This document shows, piece after piece, positions 1-10,212 of a stretch of DNA of 64,000 nt. Both the position numbers and the translations under genes were made by a program. The DNA lies in NCBI RefSeq assembly GCF_043290135.1, contig NC_134702.1, positions 188,574,491-188,638,490 of the forward strand. Direction: 5' to 3'. A model generated the notes under the pieces. The model was not told the origin of the DNA. It worked only from the letters and a program-made list of their open reading frames with translations, and made no database searches. This DNA comes from Rhipicephalus microplus (Eukaryota; Arthropoda; Arachnida; Ixodida; Ixodidae). Within the stretch, counting starts at the first letter, position 1. Each line of letters starts with the position of its first letter.

Positions 1-20
1 AGTAAAAAAAATGCCGCCTT

Positions 21-93
21 TGCCCCTGGTGAGGATCGAACTCACGACCTTCAGATTATGAGACGGACGCGCTGCCTACTGCGCTACCGAGAC
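21..93 (-). tRNA. tRNA-Met(CAT), regenerated at 3' end of LINE copy 1
   Basis: This is a full-length elongator tRNA-Met joined directly to the A-rich 3' tail of the LINE at 94. Compared with the array consensus it has C2 to T, an A29 to C change in the anticodon stem and a G6-A67 mismatch in the acceptor stem. The anticodon loop CTCATAA and both internal promoter boxes are kept. Its first 18 nt are the 3' copy of the LINE target-site duplication. Activity is uncertain because of the stem mismatches. Confidence 0.85.
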
Positions 94-196
94 TTTTTTT
101 TCTTTATTGCCTGCTTCGCAAACAGTACAAATCAATATAAGAATACAGTGCAGTGTCACGTGTAAAAGTGCTGTCACATCTTCCAGCACATGGGGG

Positions 197-3100
197 TTAA
201 AAAGGCAGACGCTTTATGCCCACCAACTTATCTAAACATGGCAACCACTCTGGCTTATCTTGTGTCTCGTATGCAGTCATCAAATACTGTACACTTTCTA
301 TGAAGTACTCTCGAGCGGGCCGGGGATTCACGTCTACGTTTCGCACTGCCATCCGTGTTCGCCACACACTGTGAAGAACCAATACCATGAACATATCGTA
401 GGGCACACCGCCTACATTTATGACTGGCAAAAAACGGATGCCATACTGTGTAACTGGCAGCTCTTTCTTCAGGGTCCTTTGAAGGATGTCCCAGAGAAAG
501 ACTGCATCGGTACAGTCTAGAAAGATGTGGTCAACTGTCTCAAGTTTTCTGCAGATAATGCAATCAACTGACGGGACGAATATTCCTTTTTTCTCGGAGC
601 CATGGATTGGTAGGGAGTGTGCCGCTGTGAAGTTTGAAAAATAATGTCTTCATTGATGGTCTAATTGGCATCTTTTTCACTCTTTTCAAGACGTCATCCC
701 CGGGCCCATTAGGGTACAATGTTCTATACAGAGGCTCTGGCAACATGGTTTCTACAAGGTCCTTGTACAGTCTCTTTCGCGAAACCCTAGAGAGATACTC
801 CATCGAAAATCGCACTCTCAATATTTCCACAGCAGCAATCACTTCTTTCATGTACCCCTTAGGTCTTTTTGTCACCCCATTGACAGTGGTTACAATGAAA
901 TCAGGCAAAAAATGGGACAGCCGCACATGTATCAACGTTCTCAAAAAACGATCATCTTGATCTCGTAAAAAAACTAACCTAGATACTACCTGTCTCAGGA
1001 ACAAGTGTACAAGACCAAGCCCCCCACTTTTCACAGAACGGAAGAGATTTGTTCGGCTTGTCCTTTCCCACGTGGACGCCCAAATAAACACTGCGATCAC
1101 TCTATGTAGCTTTTGTACAGCAACACGTGACATGAATAGTACTTGTAAAACATACCATACTCGTGAAATAAGAAATATGTTGCTCACTGTTGACCTCGTA
1201 AACATTGAGAAATCGCGCCCACCCCACGTTTTTGTCTTATCTCTTAGTTGCTCTGTCTCTTGTTTCCAATATTCTGTTGTGTCTCTGTAGTGTTGGAGAG
1301 GTACCCCTAAGTACTTGTCAGGTATAACCTTCCATGTAATGCTTTCAAATATTGATGGTGTGTTCTGCCAATTTCCGTGCCATATTCCAAGACATTTACT
1401 CCATTGACTCTACTATCAGTGCAATCACAGAAGAATTTCACATCGTTTAGTGCTTCTCTAATACTCTCCCGATCTTCGCAGAACACAGCAAGATCTTCGG
1501 CGTAACTAAGTATTTTGACCTCTGCAGACATCAAATGAAACCTCCGCACCTGATCATTCTGTATCACTTTCTGGCATAGAGGTTCTAAATAGAGAGCAAA
1601 AAGCAGTGCCGATGCAGGGCATCCTTGTTTTACACTCGATAAGACTTGTATATTATCACTAAGCTGTTTGTTTATTACAATTTTTGTAGTGCATCCCGTG
1701 TACGCCATTCTGACCCCTTCCAACACCACAGACCCTATATTGACATAGTCAAGAATGCTGAAAAGTATGTCATGGTTCACGCGGTCAAATGCCTTCTCGA
1801 GATCGATTTGTAGCATAGCTACTTTACCGTCAAACTCATCGCAGCATTCTAACATATTTCGGGCTATATGAATGTTCGTCATAATTGTTCCGCTTTTTAT
1901 GCCACAAGTCTGATGTGGTCCGACTATTTTTGTAATCACTGTTTGAATTCGCCTGGCCAAAACACCCATGAATATTTTGTAGTCAACATTCGCTAGGGTT
2001 ATGGGCCTGTAGGATGTGACGGAGAGCTGTTTCCTGGGATCTTCAGTTTTTGGGATTACCACAATGTGTGTTCTCCGAAAAGATATTGGTAACTCTTTCC
2101 TCTCGTATGCCTCATCGAACACATTCCACAAAGCTTCTGCCACAAGATTTTTAAATTTCTTATAGAATGCTACACCTAGTCCATCTGGACCGGGTGTTTT
2201 ACCGTTTTTCATTTTTTCAATGGTGATTTCTATTTCTCTGACCGAGATGGGTGCTTCTAATCTCGCTTTTACGTCATCCTCAAGCTTCGGCATAAGTGAC
2301 AAGAAACGCCGACTATACGTACTCGTGTCCGCTCTGACGCCTTCCAACAGTTCTTGGAAATATTCCACAAACGCGCGCTCAATCTCGGTTTCATCTGTGG
2401 TGACTTCATTTTTGTGTTCTATCGCCCTTATCTCGTTTCTTGTCGCGTAGCTCTTTTCATCTGTGACGGCACGTTTTGTGGGAACCTCGCCACACCATAA
2501 TCTTTCTGCGCGTGCGCGTACCACCGCTTCTCTGTACCTTTCCGTATCTACGGCTTCTAATTCTTGTTTCACTCTTATTTCTTTACTGCGCTCTCCTGGT
2601 TGCGCGCATTCTTGACATAGCAAAAAATCAAGCTCACATTGCAGTTGTCTTTCTTTTTCCAGGTTAGTGCGTTTTATCGAAACTGATCTTCCAATTGCTT
2701 CTATTTTTACTTTTTCCTTGAAGCACTCCCATGTGTAAATTGAACTACTTGCGTCACCTTTCGCCACTTCTTTTAATTCCTTTTCAGCATTTTCTACAAA
2801 CTTCTCATCCTCGAGTAGCTTTTCATTTAACTTCCAGAGTCCCCAATTGAATTTGGGCTTTTCTTTTTTATTAATGGTGAACATTACTAGACTATGGTCA
2901 CTAAATGAAACATTCTTCACTGCGTAGCCCTGGCACATAGGAAGCAGGGACGTATACACGTATGCTCTGTAGAGTCTAGCTTTACTGTTGAGCTGCTAAT
3001 GCGTATAGTGAGTACCCTGCGCCAGTACATGTCCCACGTCATCCAAGTTCCGCTCACGCGTCATTGAATCCAATACCAAGGCACTAGAGTCACGTACAAA

Positions 3101-3589
3101 GTTTTTACTTGCCCTGTCTTCGGCATTACACACACAGTTGAAATCGCCTAGAAGTATAACTGCCTTATCGCATGATAGATACGTATCAAGACTTTCGAAG
3201 AATATTTTCCTATCTTGTTGTCTATTTGGCACATATACGCACACAACGCGCCAACTAATGTCGGAAAGAAGAAAATCACATGCAATTAATCGCCCTTCAT
3301 TTTCACTGTGTACACTTTTTTCGACAATGCCAATTGTGTTCCTTATAAAGAGAAGACATCCGCCTGAAGTACCTACAGAATGACTCACACATATATTGTA
3401 TCTGTAGCGGAAGTTCAAAAATATGGTGTCCATCTGCTCTTCAAATTCAATTTTCGTTTCCTGCACATCGGCGATATCAACGTCATTTTCAAGAAACAAA
3501 CGACGTAACTGATACTGTCGCCTCTTCGAGCGTAAACCTTTAACGTTAAAAGTTGCGACGCGTAAGGCTGACTCTATATTGAAAGCCAT
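197..3589 (-). pseudogene. LINE ORF2 (APE endonuclease-reverse transcriptase), copy 1, broken
   Basis: ORF2 would supply the endonuclease and reverse transcriptase for target-primed integration. The start is the ATG at 3589. APE-type motifs are visible (TFNVKG, VQETK, LLGDFN, SFSDHSLV), followed by RT motifs (GKTPGPDGL, SYRPITL, QIDLEKAFD, VKQGCP, YAED) and a C-terminal CIICRK...H...C motif. Lesions are a TAG at 2996-2998 unique to this copy, a frameshift near 1402-1405 (one T apparently lost), and a second frameshift in an A/T homopolymer near 585-592. The first catalytic Asp of the YxDD box is Glu. The open segments are 3589-2996, 2959-1307, 1205-564 and 430-197. It is almost certainly inactive. 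Confidence 0.9.
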
Positions 3590-3771
3590 GATTTTTGTTT
3601 AGGGAAGGGAGTACAAAACACAGTGTTTACTTTAGGTGAACGTTTCTAAAAAGCGGCTTTAGTTTTACTGAAAATTTTGCGGCAATCGGTCCAGGTTTTA
3701 CAGAGGCATAGTGTGTGTAAACTCCGCTCACTTACGGGTTACTTTCCATTCGGAAAAAAGGCACAAAAAAC

Positions 3772-4971
3772 TCAAGTTCCAGGAAGCTTTTGCGAAGGCT
3801 GCCTGGCCTCCGCCCGTGGATTAGTCTGCAAGTTCGGCCGTGGCTTCAACGTTGGTCGCCTCATTCCTATGGTTTTTGCTGGTGGTTCTTCTCGACCAAC
3901 GTCTCCGGAGGTAGTGAAATCTTCCCCAACAATGTCTCTTGGTCGCTTTTCAGCTAGTCCACTGCCTGCGCTGTCGCTGATTTCCATGTCGTCTTGCAGT
4001 GTGTCTGCGTCGCTGGGAGCCTTCACAGTCGGCAGGTGCTGTTCTGGCTTGTCTGTCGTTGTCGGTTTTTCTGGCTCTGGTTTGGATGCCTTGTTCTCGA
4101 CCTTTTCATTGTCCATCCTACTAGGCCTGCTCAGTTTCACCAATTCTGGGGTCGCCTCTTCCTTCCTCGCAGTCGCGCTCGCTGCCTCTTCAGCTTCATG
4201 CTCATCCATTAACAGCTCTGCGTGGTCGTTGCCACTCGGAGGTCTGGTGACGCTGGCATAAGACAACGTGCAGTCGTTCTCCTTGTGGCCAAATCTTCGG
4301 CAGGCACCACAGCGTGGCACACGGCAATCTCGCCGTATGTGCCCGGTTGCTCGACAGCGTAAGCACACTGGCGCTCTGCCCGGAACAACCACCAAAGCTT
4401 GCTCACCGCTTACGTTCACTTGGTGAGGCAGGTCTTCAATTTTGACGCCCACTTTCAACCGAAGTGTCACAATACGGGTAGTGGAGCCTTTTTCGCTGAT
4501 GCCGTTTACACGCCACCGCTCTCTGTTGACGTCAACCACTTGGCCGTACGGCTCGAAAGCACGTCGCACATCCTCATCGAGAACATTGTGCAGCAGCCAG
4601 TGCACTTTCATACGCACATCCTGGTTTGCCGGATCAAGGACAAGACAGCGACAATTTTTTACCTTGATATCGCCTTGCGATAGAATCGTCTTGACAGCGT
4701 CCATGTTCTTGAACGTTACCGCCCACACGTGGCTCATCCTATATGCCCCCAAAGCAACCACTTCGGGGAGCAGTCGCAGGCTGGCCAAGGTGTCACGGAA
4801 ATCTTCCACTCGATAAGGTCGGGCTCGTACGTCAGCGTGCAGAAAAACCGTATTTAAAACAATTGGTCCTGTAGGAAGGGTTGGCAACACAACTTGATAT
4901 TCCTTATCGTCATCAAAAGACCTGTTTTCGCGGCTAGTATCTGCCGCAAACGCCGCTCCTACGGAGCACAT
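3772..4971 (-). CDS. LINE ORF1 protein, two CCHC zinc knuckles, copy 1
   Basis: This is an intact 399-residue ORF1, expected to bind element RNA and form the ribonucleoprotein. Residues ~26-195 are a conserved region with an RRM-like stretch (about 106-170) seen in all the related elements here. Two CX2CX4HX4C knuckles follow at C203/C206/H211/C216 and C221/C224/H229/C234. The tail (about 240-399) is acidic, Pro/Lys-rich and probably disordered. The start is the first ATG, only 40 nt from the element 5' end; the related LINEs in the tRNA-Ala array start 33-37 nt in. The layout resembles ORF1 proteins of Tx1-type LINEs, but no search was run. Confidence 0.85.
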   Translation of the reverse strand: MCSVGAAFAADTSRENRSFDDDKEYQVVLPTLPTGPIVLNTVFLHADVRARPYRVEDFRDTLASLRLLPEVVALGAYRMSHVWAVTFKNMDAVKTILSQGDIKVKNCRCLVLDPANQDVRMKVHWLLHNVLDEDVRRAFEPYGQVVDVNRERWRVNGISEKGSTTRIVTLRLKVGVKIEDLPHQVNVSGEQALVVVPGRAPVCLRCRATGHIRRDCRVPRCGACRRFGHKENDCTLSYASVTRPPSGNDHAELLMDEHEAEEAASATARKEEATPELVKLSRPSRMDNEKVENKASKPEPEKPTTTDKPEQHLPTVKAPSDADTLQDDMEISDSAGSGLAEKRPRDIVGEDFTTSGDVGREEPPAKTIGMRRPTLKPRPNLQTNPRAEARQPSQKLPGT

Positions 4972-5011
4972 GATTCTTGCGTCCGACGCGCGTGAGTGCC
5001 GACGAAAGAAT

Positions 5012-5029
5012 CTACTGCGCTACCGAGGC
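5012..5029 (-). repeat. 18-nt tRNA-Met 5' fragment (5' copy of LINE 1 target-site duplication)
   Basis: The minus strand reads GCCTCGGTAGCGCAGTAG, which is tRNA-Met nucleotides 1-18, and then changes to LINE sequence (ATTCTTTCG...). The normal array spacer lies upstream. The fragment contains the A box but no other tRNA part. Confidence 0.9.
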
Positions 5030-5207
5030 TGACATTCGGGCCATTGGCCCACACCTCCTCTGTCAAGGTGGCTAAAAAAGCGACTGTACAAGGAGGCAGG
5101 CATTGCATGATAAGGTTATTACTGGCAAGTTGCAGTAATTGAAAACCCTGAATGGGCAACAAGAACACATTGCGACGACCCGAAAAAAGTAAAAAAAATG
5201 CCGCCTT
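5030..5207. repeat. tRNA-Met array spacer (~178 bp)
   Basis: This is one example of the spacer that separates all tRNA-Met copies. It contains GGGCCATTGGCCC and a stretch of A residues next to the tRNA 3' end that reads as a T run on the tRNA strand. Open reading frames of ~69 codons run across spacer and tRNA on the opposite strand. They are repeat artefacts, not genes. Confidence 0.85.
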
Positions 5208-5280
5208 TGCCCCGGGTGAGGATCGAACTCAAGACCTTCAGATTATGAGACTGACGCGCTGCCTACTGCGCTACCGAGGC
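5208..5280 (-). tRNA. tRNA-Met(CAT)
   Basis: Elongator-type tRNA-Met with the CTCATAA anticodon loop. It differs from the consensus by G49 to T in the T stem, which breaks the 49-65 pair. The same variant recurs at 11649-11721, the first position in the next interval. Confidence 0.85.
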
Positions 5281-5458
5281 GGACATTCGGGCCATTGGCC
5301 CACACCTCCTCTGTCAAGGTGGCTAAAAAAGCGACTGTACAAGGAGCCAGGCGTTGCATGATAAGGTTATTACTGCCAAGTTGCAGTAATTGAAAACCCT
5401 AAATGGGCAACACGAATACATTGCGACGACCCGAAAAAAGTAAAAAAAATGCCGCCTT

Positions 5459-5531
5459 CGCCCCGGGTGGGGATTGAACTCACGACCTTCAGATTATGAG
5501 ACTGACGCGCTGCCTACTGCGCTACCGAGGC
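5459..5531 (-). tRNA. tRNA-Met(CAT), variant
   Basis: Changes lie in the T arm (loop TTCAATC, 3' strand CCCAC) and in the discriminator base (A73 to G). The altered B box may weaken transcription. The same variant sits at 11899-11971. Confidence 0.75.
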
Positions 5532-5692
5532 GGACATTCGGGCCATTGGCCCACACCTCCTCTGTCAAGGTGGCTAAAAAAGCGACTGTACAAGGAGGCA
5601 GGCGTTGCATGATAAGGTTATTACTGCCAAGTTGCAGTAATTGAAAACCCTAAATGGGCAACACGAATACATTGCGACGACCCGAAAAAAGT

Positions 5693-5700
5693 AAAAAAAA
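5693..5700 (-). terminator. Pol III T-run terminator of the tRNA-Met unit
   Basis: Eight T residues on the tRNA strand start 9 nt after the 3' end of the tRNA at 5710-5782. An equivalent run of 7-9 T follows the other array copies, which is what Pol III termination needs. Confidence 0.75.
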
Positions 5701-5709
5701 TGCCGCCTT

Positions 5710-5782
5710 TGCCCCGGGTGAGGATCGAACTCACGACCTTCAGATTATGAGACTGACGCGCTGCCTACTGCGCTACCGAGGC
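5710..5782 (-). tRNA. tRNA-Met(CAT), consensus copy
   Basis: The cloverleaf is complete: acceptor GCCTCGG/CCGGGGC with one G-U pair, D arm GCGC...GCGC, anticodon loop CTCATAA, T loop TTCGATC, discriminator A. A box TAGCGCAGTAGG and B box GTTCGATCC are intact. The anticodon arm has the elongator tRNA-Met form with the T31-T39 mismatch usual in animals. Confidence 0.95.
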
Positions 5783-5960
5783 GGACATTCGGGCCATTGG
5801 CCCACACCTCCTCTGTCAAGGTGGCTAAAAAAGCGACTGTACAAGGAGGCAGGCGTTGCATGATAAGGTTATTACTGCCAAGTTGCAGTAATTGAAAACC
5901 CTAAATGGGCAACAAGAACACATTGCGACGACCCGAAAAAAGTAAAAAAAATGCCGCCTT

Positions 5961-6033
5961 TGCCCCGGTTGAGGATCGAACTCACGACCTTCAGATTATG
6001 AGACTGACGCGCTGCCTACTGCGCTACCGAAGC
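5961..6033 (-). tRNA. tRNA-Met(CAT), variant
   Basis: C3 to T gives a G-U wobble in the acceptor stem, and C65 to A breaks the last T-stem pair. The variant recurs at 13154-13226. Confidence 0.8.
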
Positions 6034-6209
6034 GGACATTCGGGACATTGGCCCACACCTCCTCTGTCAAGGTGGCAAAAAGCGACTGTACAAGGAGGCA
6101 GGCGTTGCATGATAAGGTTATTACTGGCAAGTTGCAGTAATTGAAAACCCTAAATGGGCAACATGAATACATTGCGACGACCCGAAAAAAGTAAAAAAAA
6201 TGCCGCCTT

Positions 6210-6282
6210 TGCCCCGGGTGAAGATCGAACTCACGACCTTCAGAATATGAGACTGACGCGCTGCCTACTGCGCTACCGAGGC
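6210..6282 (-). tRNA. tRNA-Met(CAT), variant
   Basis: The T stem has a G-U wobble (C61 to T) and the anticodon loop is CTCATAT (A38 to T), with anticodon CAT unchanged. The variant recurs at 13403-13475. Confidence 0.8.
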
Positions 6283-6461
6283 GGACATTCGGGCCATTGG
6301 CCCACACCTCCTCTGTCACGGTGGCTAAAAAAGCGACTGTACAAGGAGGCAGGCGTTACATGATAAGGTTATTACAGGCAATTTGCAGTAATTGAAAACC
6401 CTAAATGGGCAACACGAATACATTGCGATGACCCGAAAAAAGTAAAAAAAAATGCCGCCTT

Positions 6462-6534
6462 TGCCCCTGGTGAGGATCGAACTCACGACCTTCAGATTAT
6501 GAGACGGACGCGCTGCCTACTGCGCTACCGAGAC
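6462..6534 (-). tRNA. tRNA-Met(CAT), regenerated at 3' end of LINE copy 2
   Basis: It carries the same variant bases as the copy at 21-93 (C2 to T, A29 to C, acceptor mismatch) and abuts the A-rich tail of LINE copy 2 at 6535. The shared changes show that LINE and adjoining tRNA were duplicated together. Confidence 0.85.
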
Positions 6535-6637
6535 TTTTTTTTCTTTATTGCCTGCTTCGCAAACAGTACAAATCAATATAAGAATACAGTGCAGTGTCAC
6601 GTGTAAAAGTGCTGTCACATCTTCCAGCACATGGGGG

Positions 6638-9600
6638 TTAAAAAGGCAGACGCTTTATGCCCACCAACTTATCTAAACATGGCAACCACTCTGGCTTATC
6701 TTGTGTCTCGTATGCAGTCATCAAATACTGTACACTTTCTATGAAGTACTCTCGAGCGGGCCGGGGATTCACGTCTACGTTTCGCACTGCCATCCGTGTT
6801 CGCCACACACTGTGAAGAACCAATACCATGAACATATCGTAGGGCACACCGCCTACATTTATGACTGGCAAAAAACGGATGCCATACTGTGTAACTGGCA
6901 GCTCTTTCTTCAGGGTCCTTTGAAGGATGTCCCAGAGAAAGACTGCATCGGTACAGTCTAGAAAGATGTGGTCAACTGTCTCAAGTTTTCTGCAGATAAT
7001 GCAATCAACTGACGGGACGAATATTCCTTTTTTCTCGGAGCCATGGATTGGTAGGGAGTGTGCCGCTGTGAAGTTTGAAAAATAATGTCTTCATTGATGG
7101 TCTAATTGGCATCTTTTTCACTCTTTTCAAGACGTCATCCCCGGGCCCATTAGGGTACAATGTTCTATACAGAGGCTCTGGCAACATGGTTTCTACAAGG
7201 TCCTTGTACAGTCTCTTTCGCGAAACCCTAGAGAGATACTCCATCGAAAATCGCACTCTCAATATTTCCACAGCAGCAATCACTTCTTTCATGTACCCCT
7301 TAGGTCTTTTTGTCACCCCATTGACAGTGGTTACAATGAAATCAGGCAAAAAATGGGACAGCCGCACATCTATCAACGTTCTCAAAAAACGATCATCTTG
7401 ATCTCGTAAAAAAACTAACCTAGATACTACCTGTCTCAGGAACAAGTGTACAAGACCAAGCCCCCCACTTTTCACAGAACGGAAGAGATTTGTTCGGCTT
7501 GTCCTTTCCCACGTGGACGCCCAAATAAACACTGCGATCACTCTATGTAGCTTTTGTACAGCAACACGTGACATGAATAGTACTTGTAAAACATACCATA
7601 CTCGTGAAATAAGAAATATGTTGCTCACTGTTGACCTCGTAAACATTGAGAAATCGCGCCCACCCCACGTTTTTGTCTTATCTCTTAGTTGCTCTGTCTC
7701 TTGTTTCCAATATTCTGTTGTGTCTCTGTAGTGTTGGAGAGGTACCCCTAAGTACTTGTCAGGTATAACCTTCCATGTAATGCTTTCAAATATTGATGGT
7801 GTGTTCTGCGAATTTCCGTGCCATATTCCAAGACATTTACTCCATTGACTCTACTATCAGTGCAATCACAGAAGAATTTCACATCGTTTAGTGCTTCTCT
7901 AATACTCTCCCGATCTTCGCAGAACACAGCAAGATCTTCGGCGTAACTAAGTATTTTGACCTCTGCAGACATCAAATGAAACCTCCGCACCTGATCATTC
8001 TGTATCACTTTCTGGCATAGAGGTTCTAAATAGAGAGCAAAAAGCAGTGCCGATGCAGGGCATCCTTGTTTTACACTCGATAAGACTTGTATATTATCAC
8101 TAAGCTGTTTGTTTATTACAATTTTTGTAGTGCATCCCGTGTACGCCATTCGGACCCCTTCCAACACCACAGACCCTATATTGACATAGTCAAGAATGCT
8201 GAAAAGTATGTCATGGTTCACGCGGTCAAATGCCTTCTCGAGATCGATTTGTAGCATAGCTACTTTACCGTCAAACTCATCGCAGCATTCTAACATATTT
8301 CGGGCTATATGAATGTTCGTCATAATTGTTCCGCTTTTTATGCCACAAGTCTGATGTGGTCCGACTATTTTTGTAATCACTGTTTGAATTCGCCTGGCCA
8401 AAACACCCATGAATATTTTGTAGTCAACATTCGCTAGGGTTATGGGTCTGTAGGATGTGACGGAGAGCTGTTTCCTGGGATCTTCAGTTTTTGGGATCAC
8501 CACAATGTGTGTTCTCCGAAAAGATATTGGTAACTCTTTCCTCTCGTATGCCTCATCGAACACATTCCACAAAGCTTCTGCCACAAGATTTTTAAATTTC
8601 TTATAGAATGCTACACCTAGTCCATCTGGACCGGGTGTTTTACCGTTTTTCATTTTTTCAATGGTGATTTCTATTTCTCTGACCGAGATGGGTGCTTCTA
8701 ATCTCGCTTTTACGTCATCCTCAAGCTTCGGCATAAGTGACAAGAAACGCCGACTATACGTACTCGTGTCCGCTCTGACGCCTTCCAACAGTTCTTGGAA
8801 ATATTCCACAAACGCGCGCTCAATCTCGGTTTCATCTGTGGTGACTTCATTTTTGTGTTCTATCGCCCTTATCTCGTTTCTTGTCGCGTAGCTCTTTTCA
8901 TCTGTGACGGCACGTTTTGTGGGAACCTCGCCACACCATAATCTTTCTGCGCGTGCGCGTACCACCGCTTCTCTGTACCTTTCCGTATCTACGGCTTCTA
9001 ATTCTTGTTTCACTCTTATTTCTTTACTGCGCTCTCCTGGTTGCGCGCATTCTTGACATAGCAAAAAATCAAGCTCACATTGCAGTTGTCTTTCTTTTTC
9101 CAGGTTAGTGCGTTTTATCGAAACTGATCTTCCAATTGCTTCTATTTTTACTTTTTCCTTGAAGCACTCCCATGTGTAAATTGAACTACTTGCGTCACCT
9201 TTCGCCACTTCTTTTAATTCCTTTTCAGCATTTTCTACAAACTTCTCATCCTCGAGTAGCTTTTCATTTAACTTCCAGAGTCCCCAATTGAATTTGGGCT
9301 TTTCTTTTTTATTAATGGTGAACATTACTAGACTATGGTCACTAAATGAAACATTCTTCACTGCGTAGCCCTGGCACATAGGAAGCAGGGACGTATACAC
9401 GTATGCTCTGTAGAGTCTAGCTTTACTGTTGAGCTGGTAATGCGTATAGTGAGTACCCTGCGCCAGTACATGTCCCACGTCATCCAAGTTCCGCTCACGC
9501 GTCATTGAATCCAATACCAAGGCACTAGAGTCACGTACAAAGTTTTTACATGCCCTGTCTTCGGCATTACACACACAGTTGAAATCGCCTAGAAGTATAA

Positions 9601-10030
9601 CTGCCTTATCGCATGATAGATACGTATCAAGACTTTCGAAGAATATTTTCCTATCTTGTTGTCTATTTGGCACATATACGCACACAACGCGCCAACTAAT
9701 GTCGGAAAGAAGAAAATCACATGCAATTAATCGCCCTTCATTTTCACTGTGTACACTTTTTTCGACAATGCCAATTGTGTTCCTTATAAAGAGAAGACAT
9801 CCGCCTGAAGTACCTACAGAATGACTCACACATATATTGTATCTGTAGCGGAAGTTCAAAAATATGGTGTCCATCTGCTCTTCAAATTCAATTTTCGTTT
9901 CCTGCACATCGGCGATATCAACGTCATTTTCAAGAAACAAACGACGTAACTGATACTGTCGCCTCTTCGAGCGTAAACCTTTAACGTTAAAAGTTGCGAC
10001 GCGTAAGGCTGACTCTATATTGAAAGCCAT
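6638..10030 (-). pseudogene. LINE ORF2 (APE endonuclease-reverse transcriptase), copy 2, two frameshifts
   Basis: The first segment (10030-7748) is open for 760 codons and covers the APE endonuclease (about residues 10-230) and the RT core, with YAED at residues 696-699. The last ~35 codons of that segment are out of frame. The true continuation (WSKCLG...WHGNW) lies in another frame after ~7845 and joins the 213-codon segment 7646-7005. A second shift near 7026-7033 moves into the frame carrying the C-terminal Cys/His motif and the last segment 6871-6638. A full-length protein would be ~1,100-1,200 residues. It is inactive by frame and by the D-to-E catalytic change. Confidence 0.9.
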
Positions 10031-10212
10031 GATTTTTGTTTAGGGAAGGGAGTACAAAACACAGTGTTTACTTTAGGTGAACGTTTCTAAAAAGCGGCTT
10101 TAGTTTTACTGAAAATTTTGCGGCAATCGGTCCAGGTTTTACAGAGGCATAGTGTGTGTAAACTCCGCTCACTTACGGGTTACTTTCCATTCGGAAAAAA
10201 GGCACAAAAAAC

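Larger units (their letters stand above)
94..5011 (-). mobile_element. tRNA-Met-targeted LINE, copy 1
   Basis: This is a full-length non-LTR retrotransposon. On the minus strand it begins at 5011, directly after the first 18 nt of a tRNA-Met gene (5012-5029). It has a 40-nt 5' leader, ORF1 (4971-3772), a 182-bp gap, a broken ORF2 (3589-197), a 103-nt 3' UTR and the tail CAGGCAATAAAG plus A8, then runs into a complete tRNA-Met (93-21). The 18-bp target-site duplication is tRNA nt 1-18. The protein set (CCHC ORF1; APE-RT ORF2) suggests the L1/Tx1 group, a provisional call. This copy has an extra ORF2 nonsense codon at 2996-2998. Confidence 0.92.

Noticed and set aside
634..960. 108-codon plus-strand ORF inside the LINE copies
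   Set aside because: It is the antisense shadow of ORF2; it shows no domain and is explained by codon bias on the other strand.
3677..4261. 194-codon plus-strand ORF opposite ORF1
   Set aside because: Antisense of the acidic, low-complexity ORF1 tail; repeated only with the LINE copies.
5012..6534. Regular repeats with spacers, CRISPR-like at first sight
   Set aside because: The repeats are 73-nt tRNA genes and the ~178-bp spacers are nearly identical to each other; a CRISPR array has short repeats and unique spacers.
7748..7850. Programmed frameshift inside ORF2 of the tRNA-Met LINEs
   Set aside because: Related elements at 38467 and 45945 read through this region without a shift, there is no slippery motif plus structure I can support, and a second shift and YAED point to decay.
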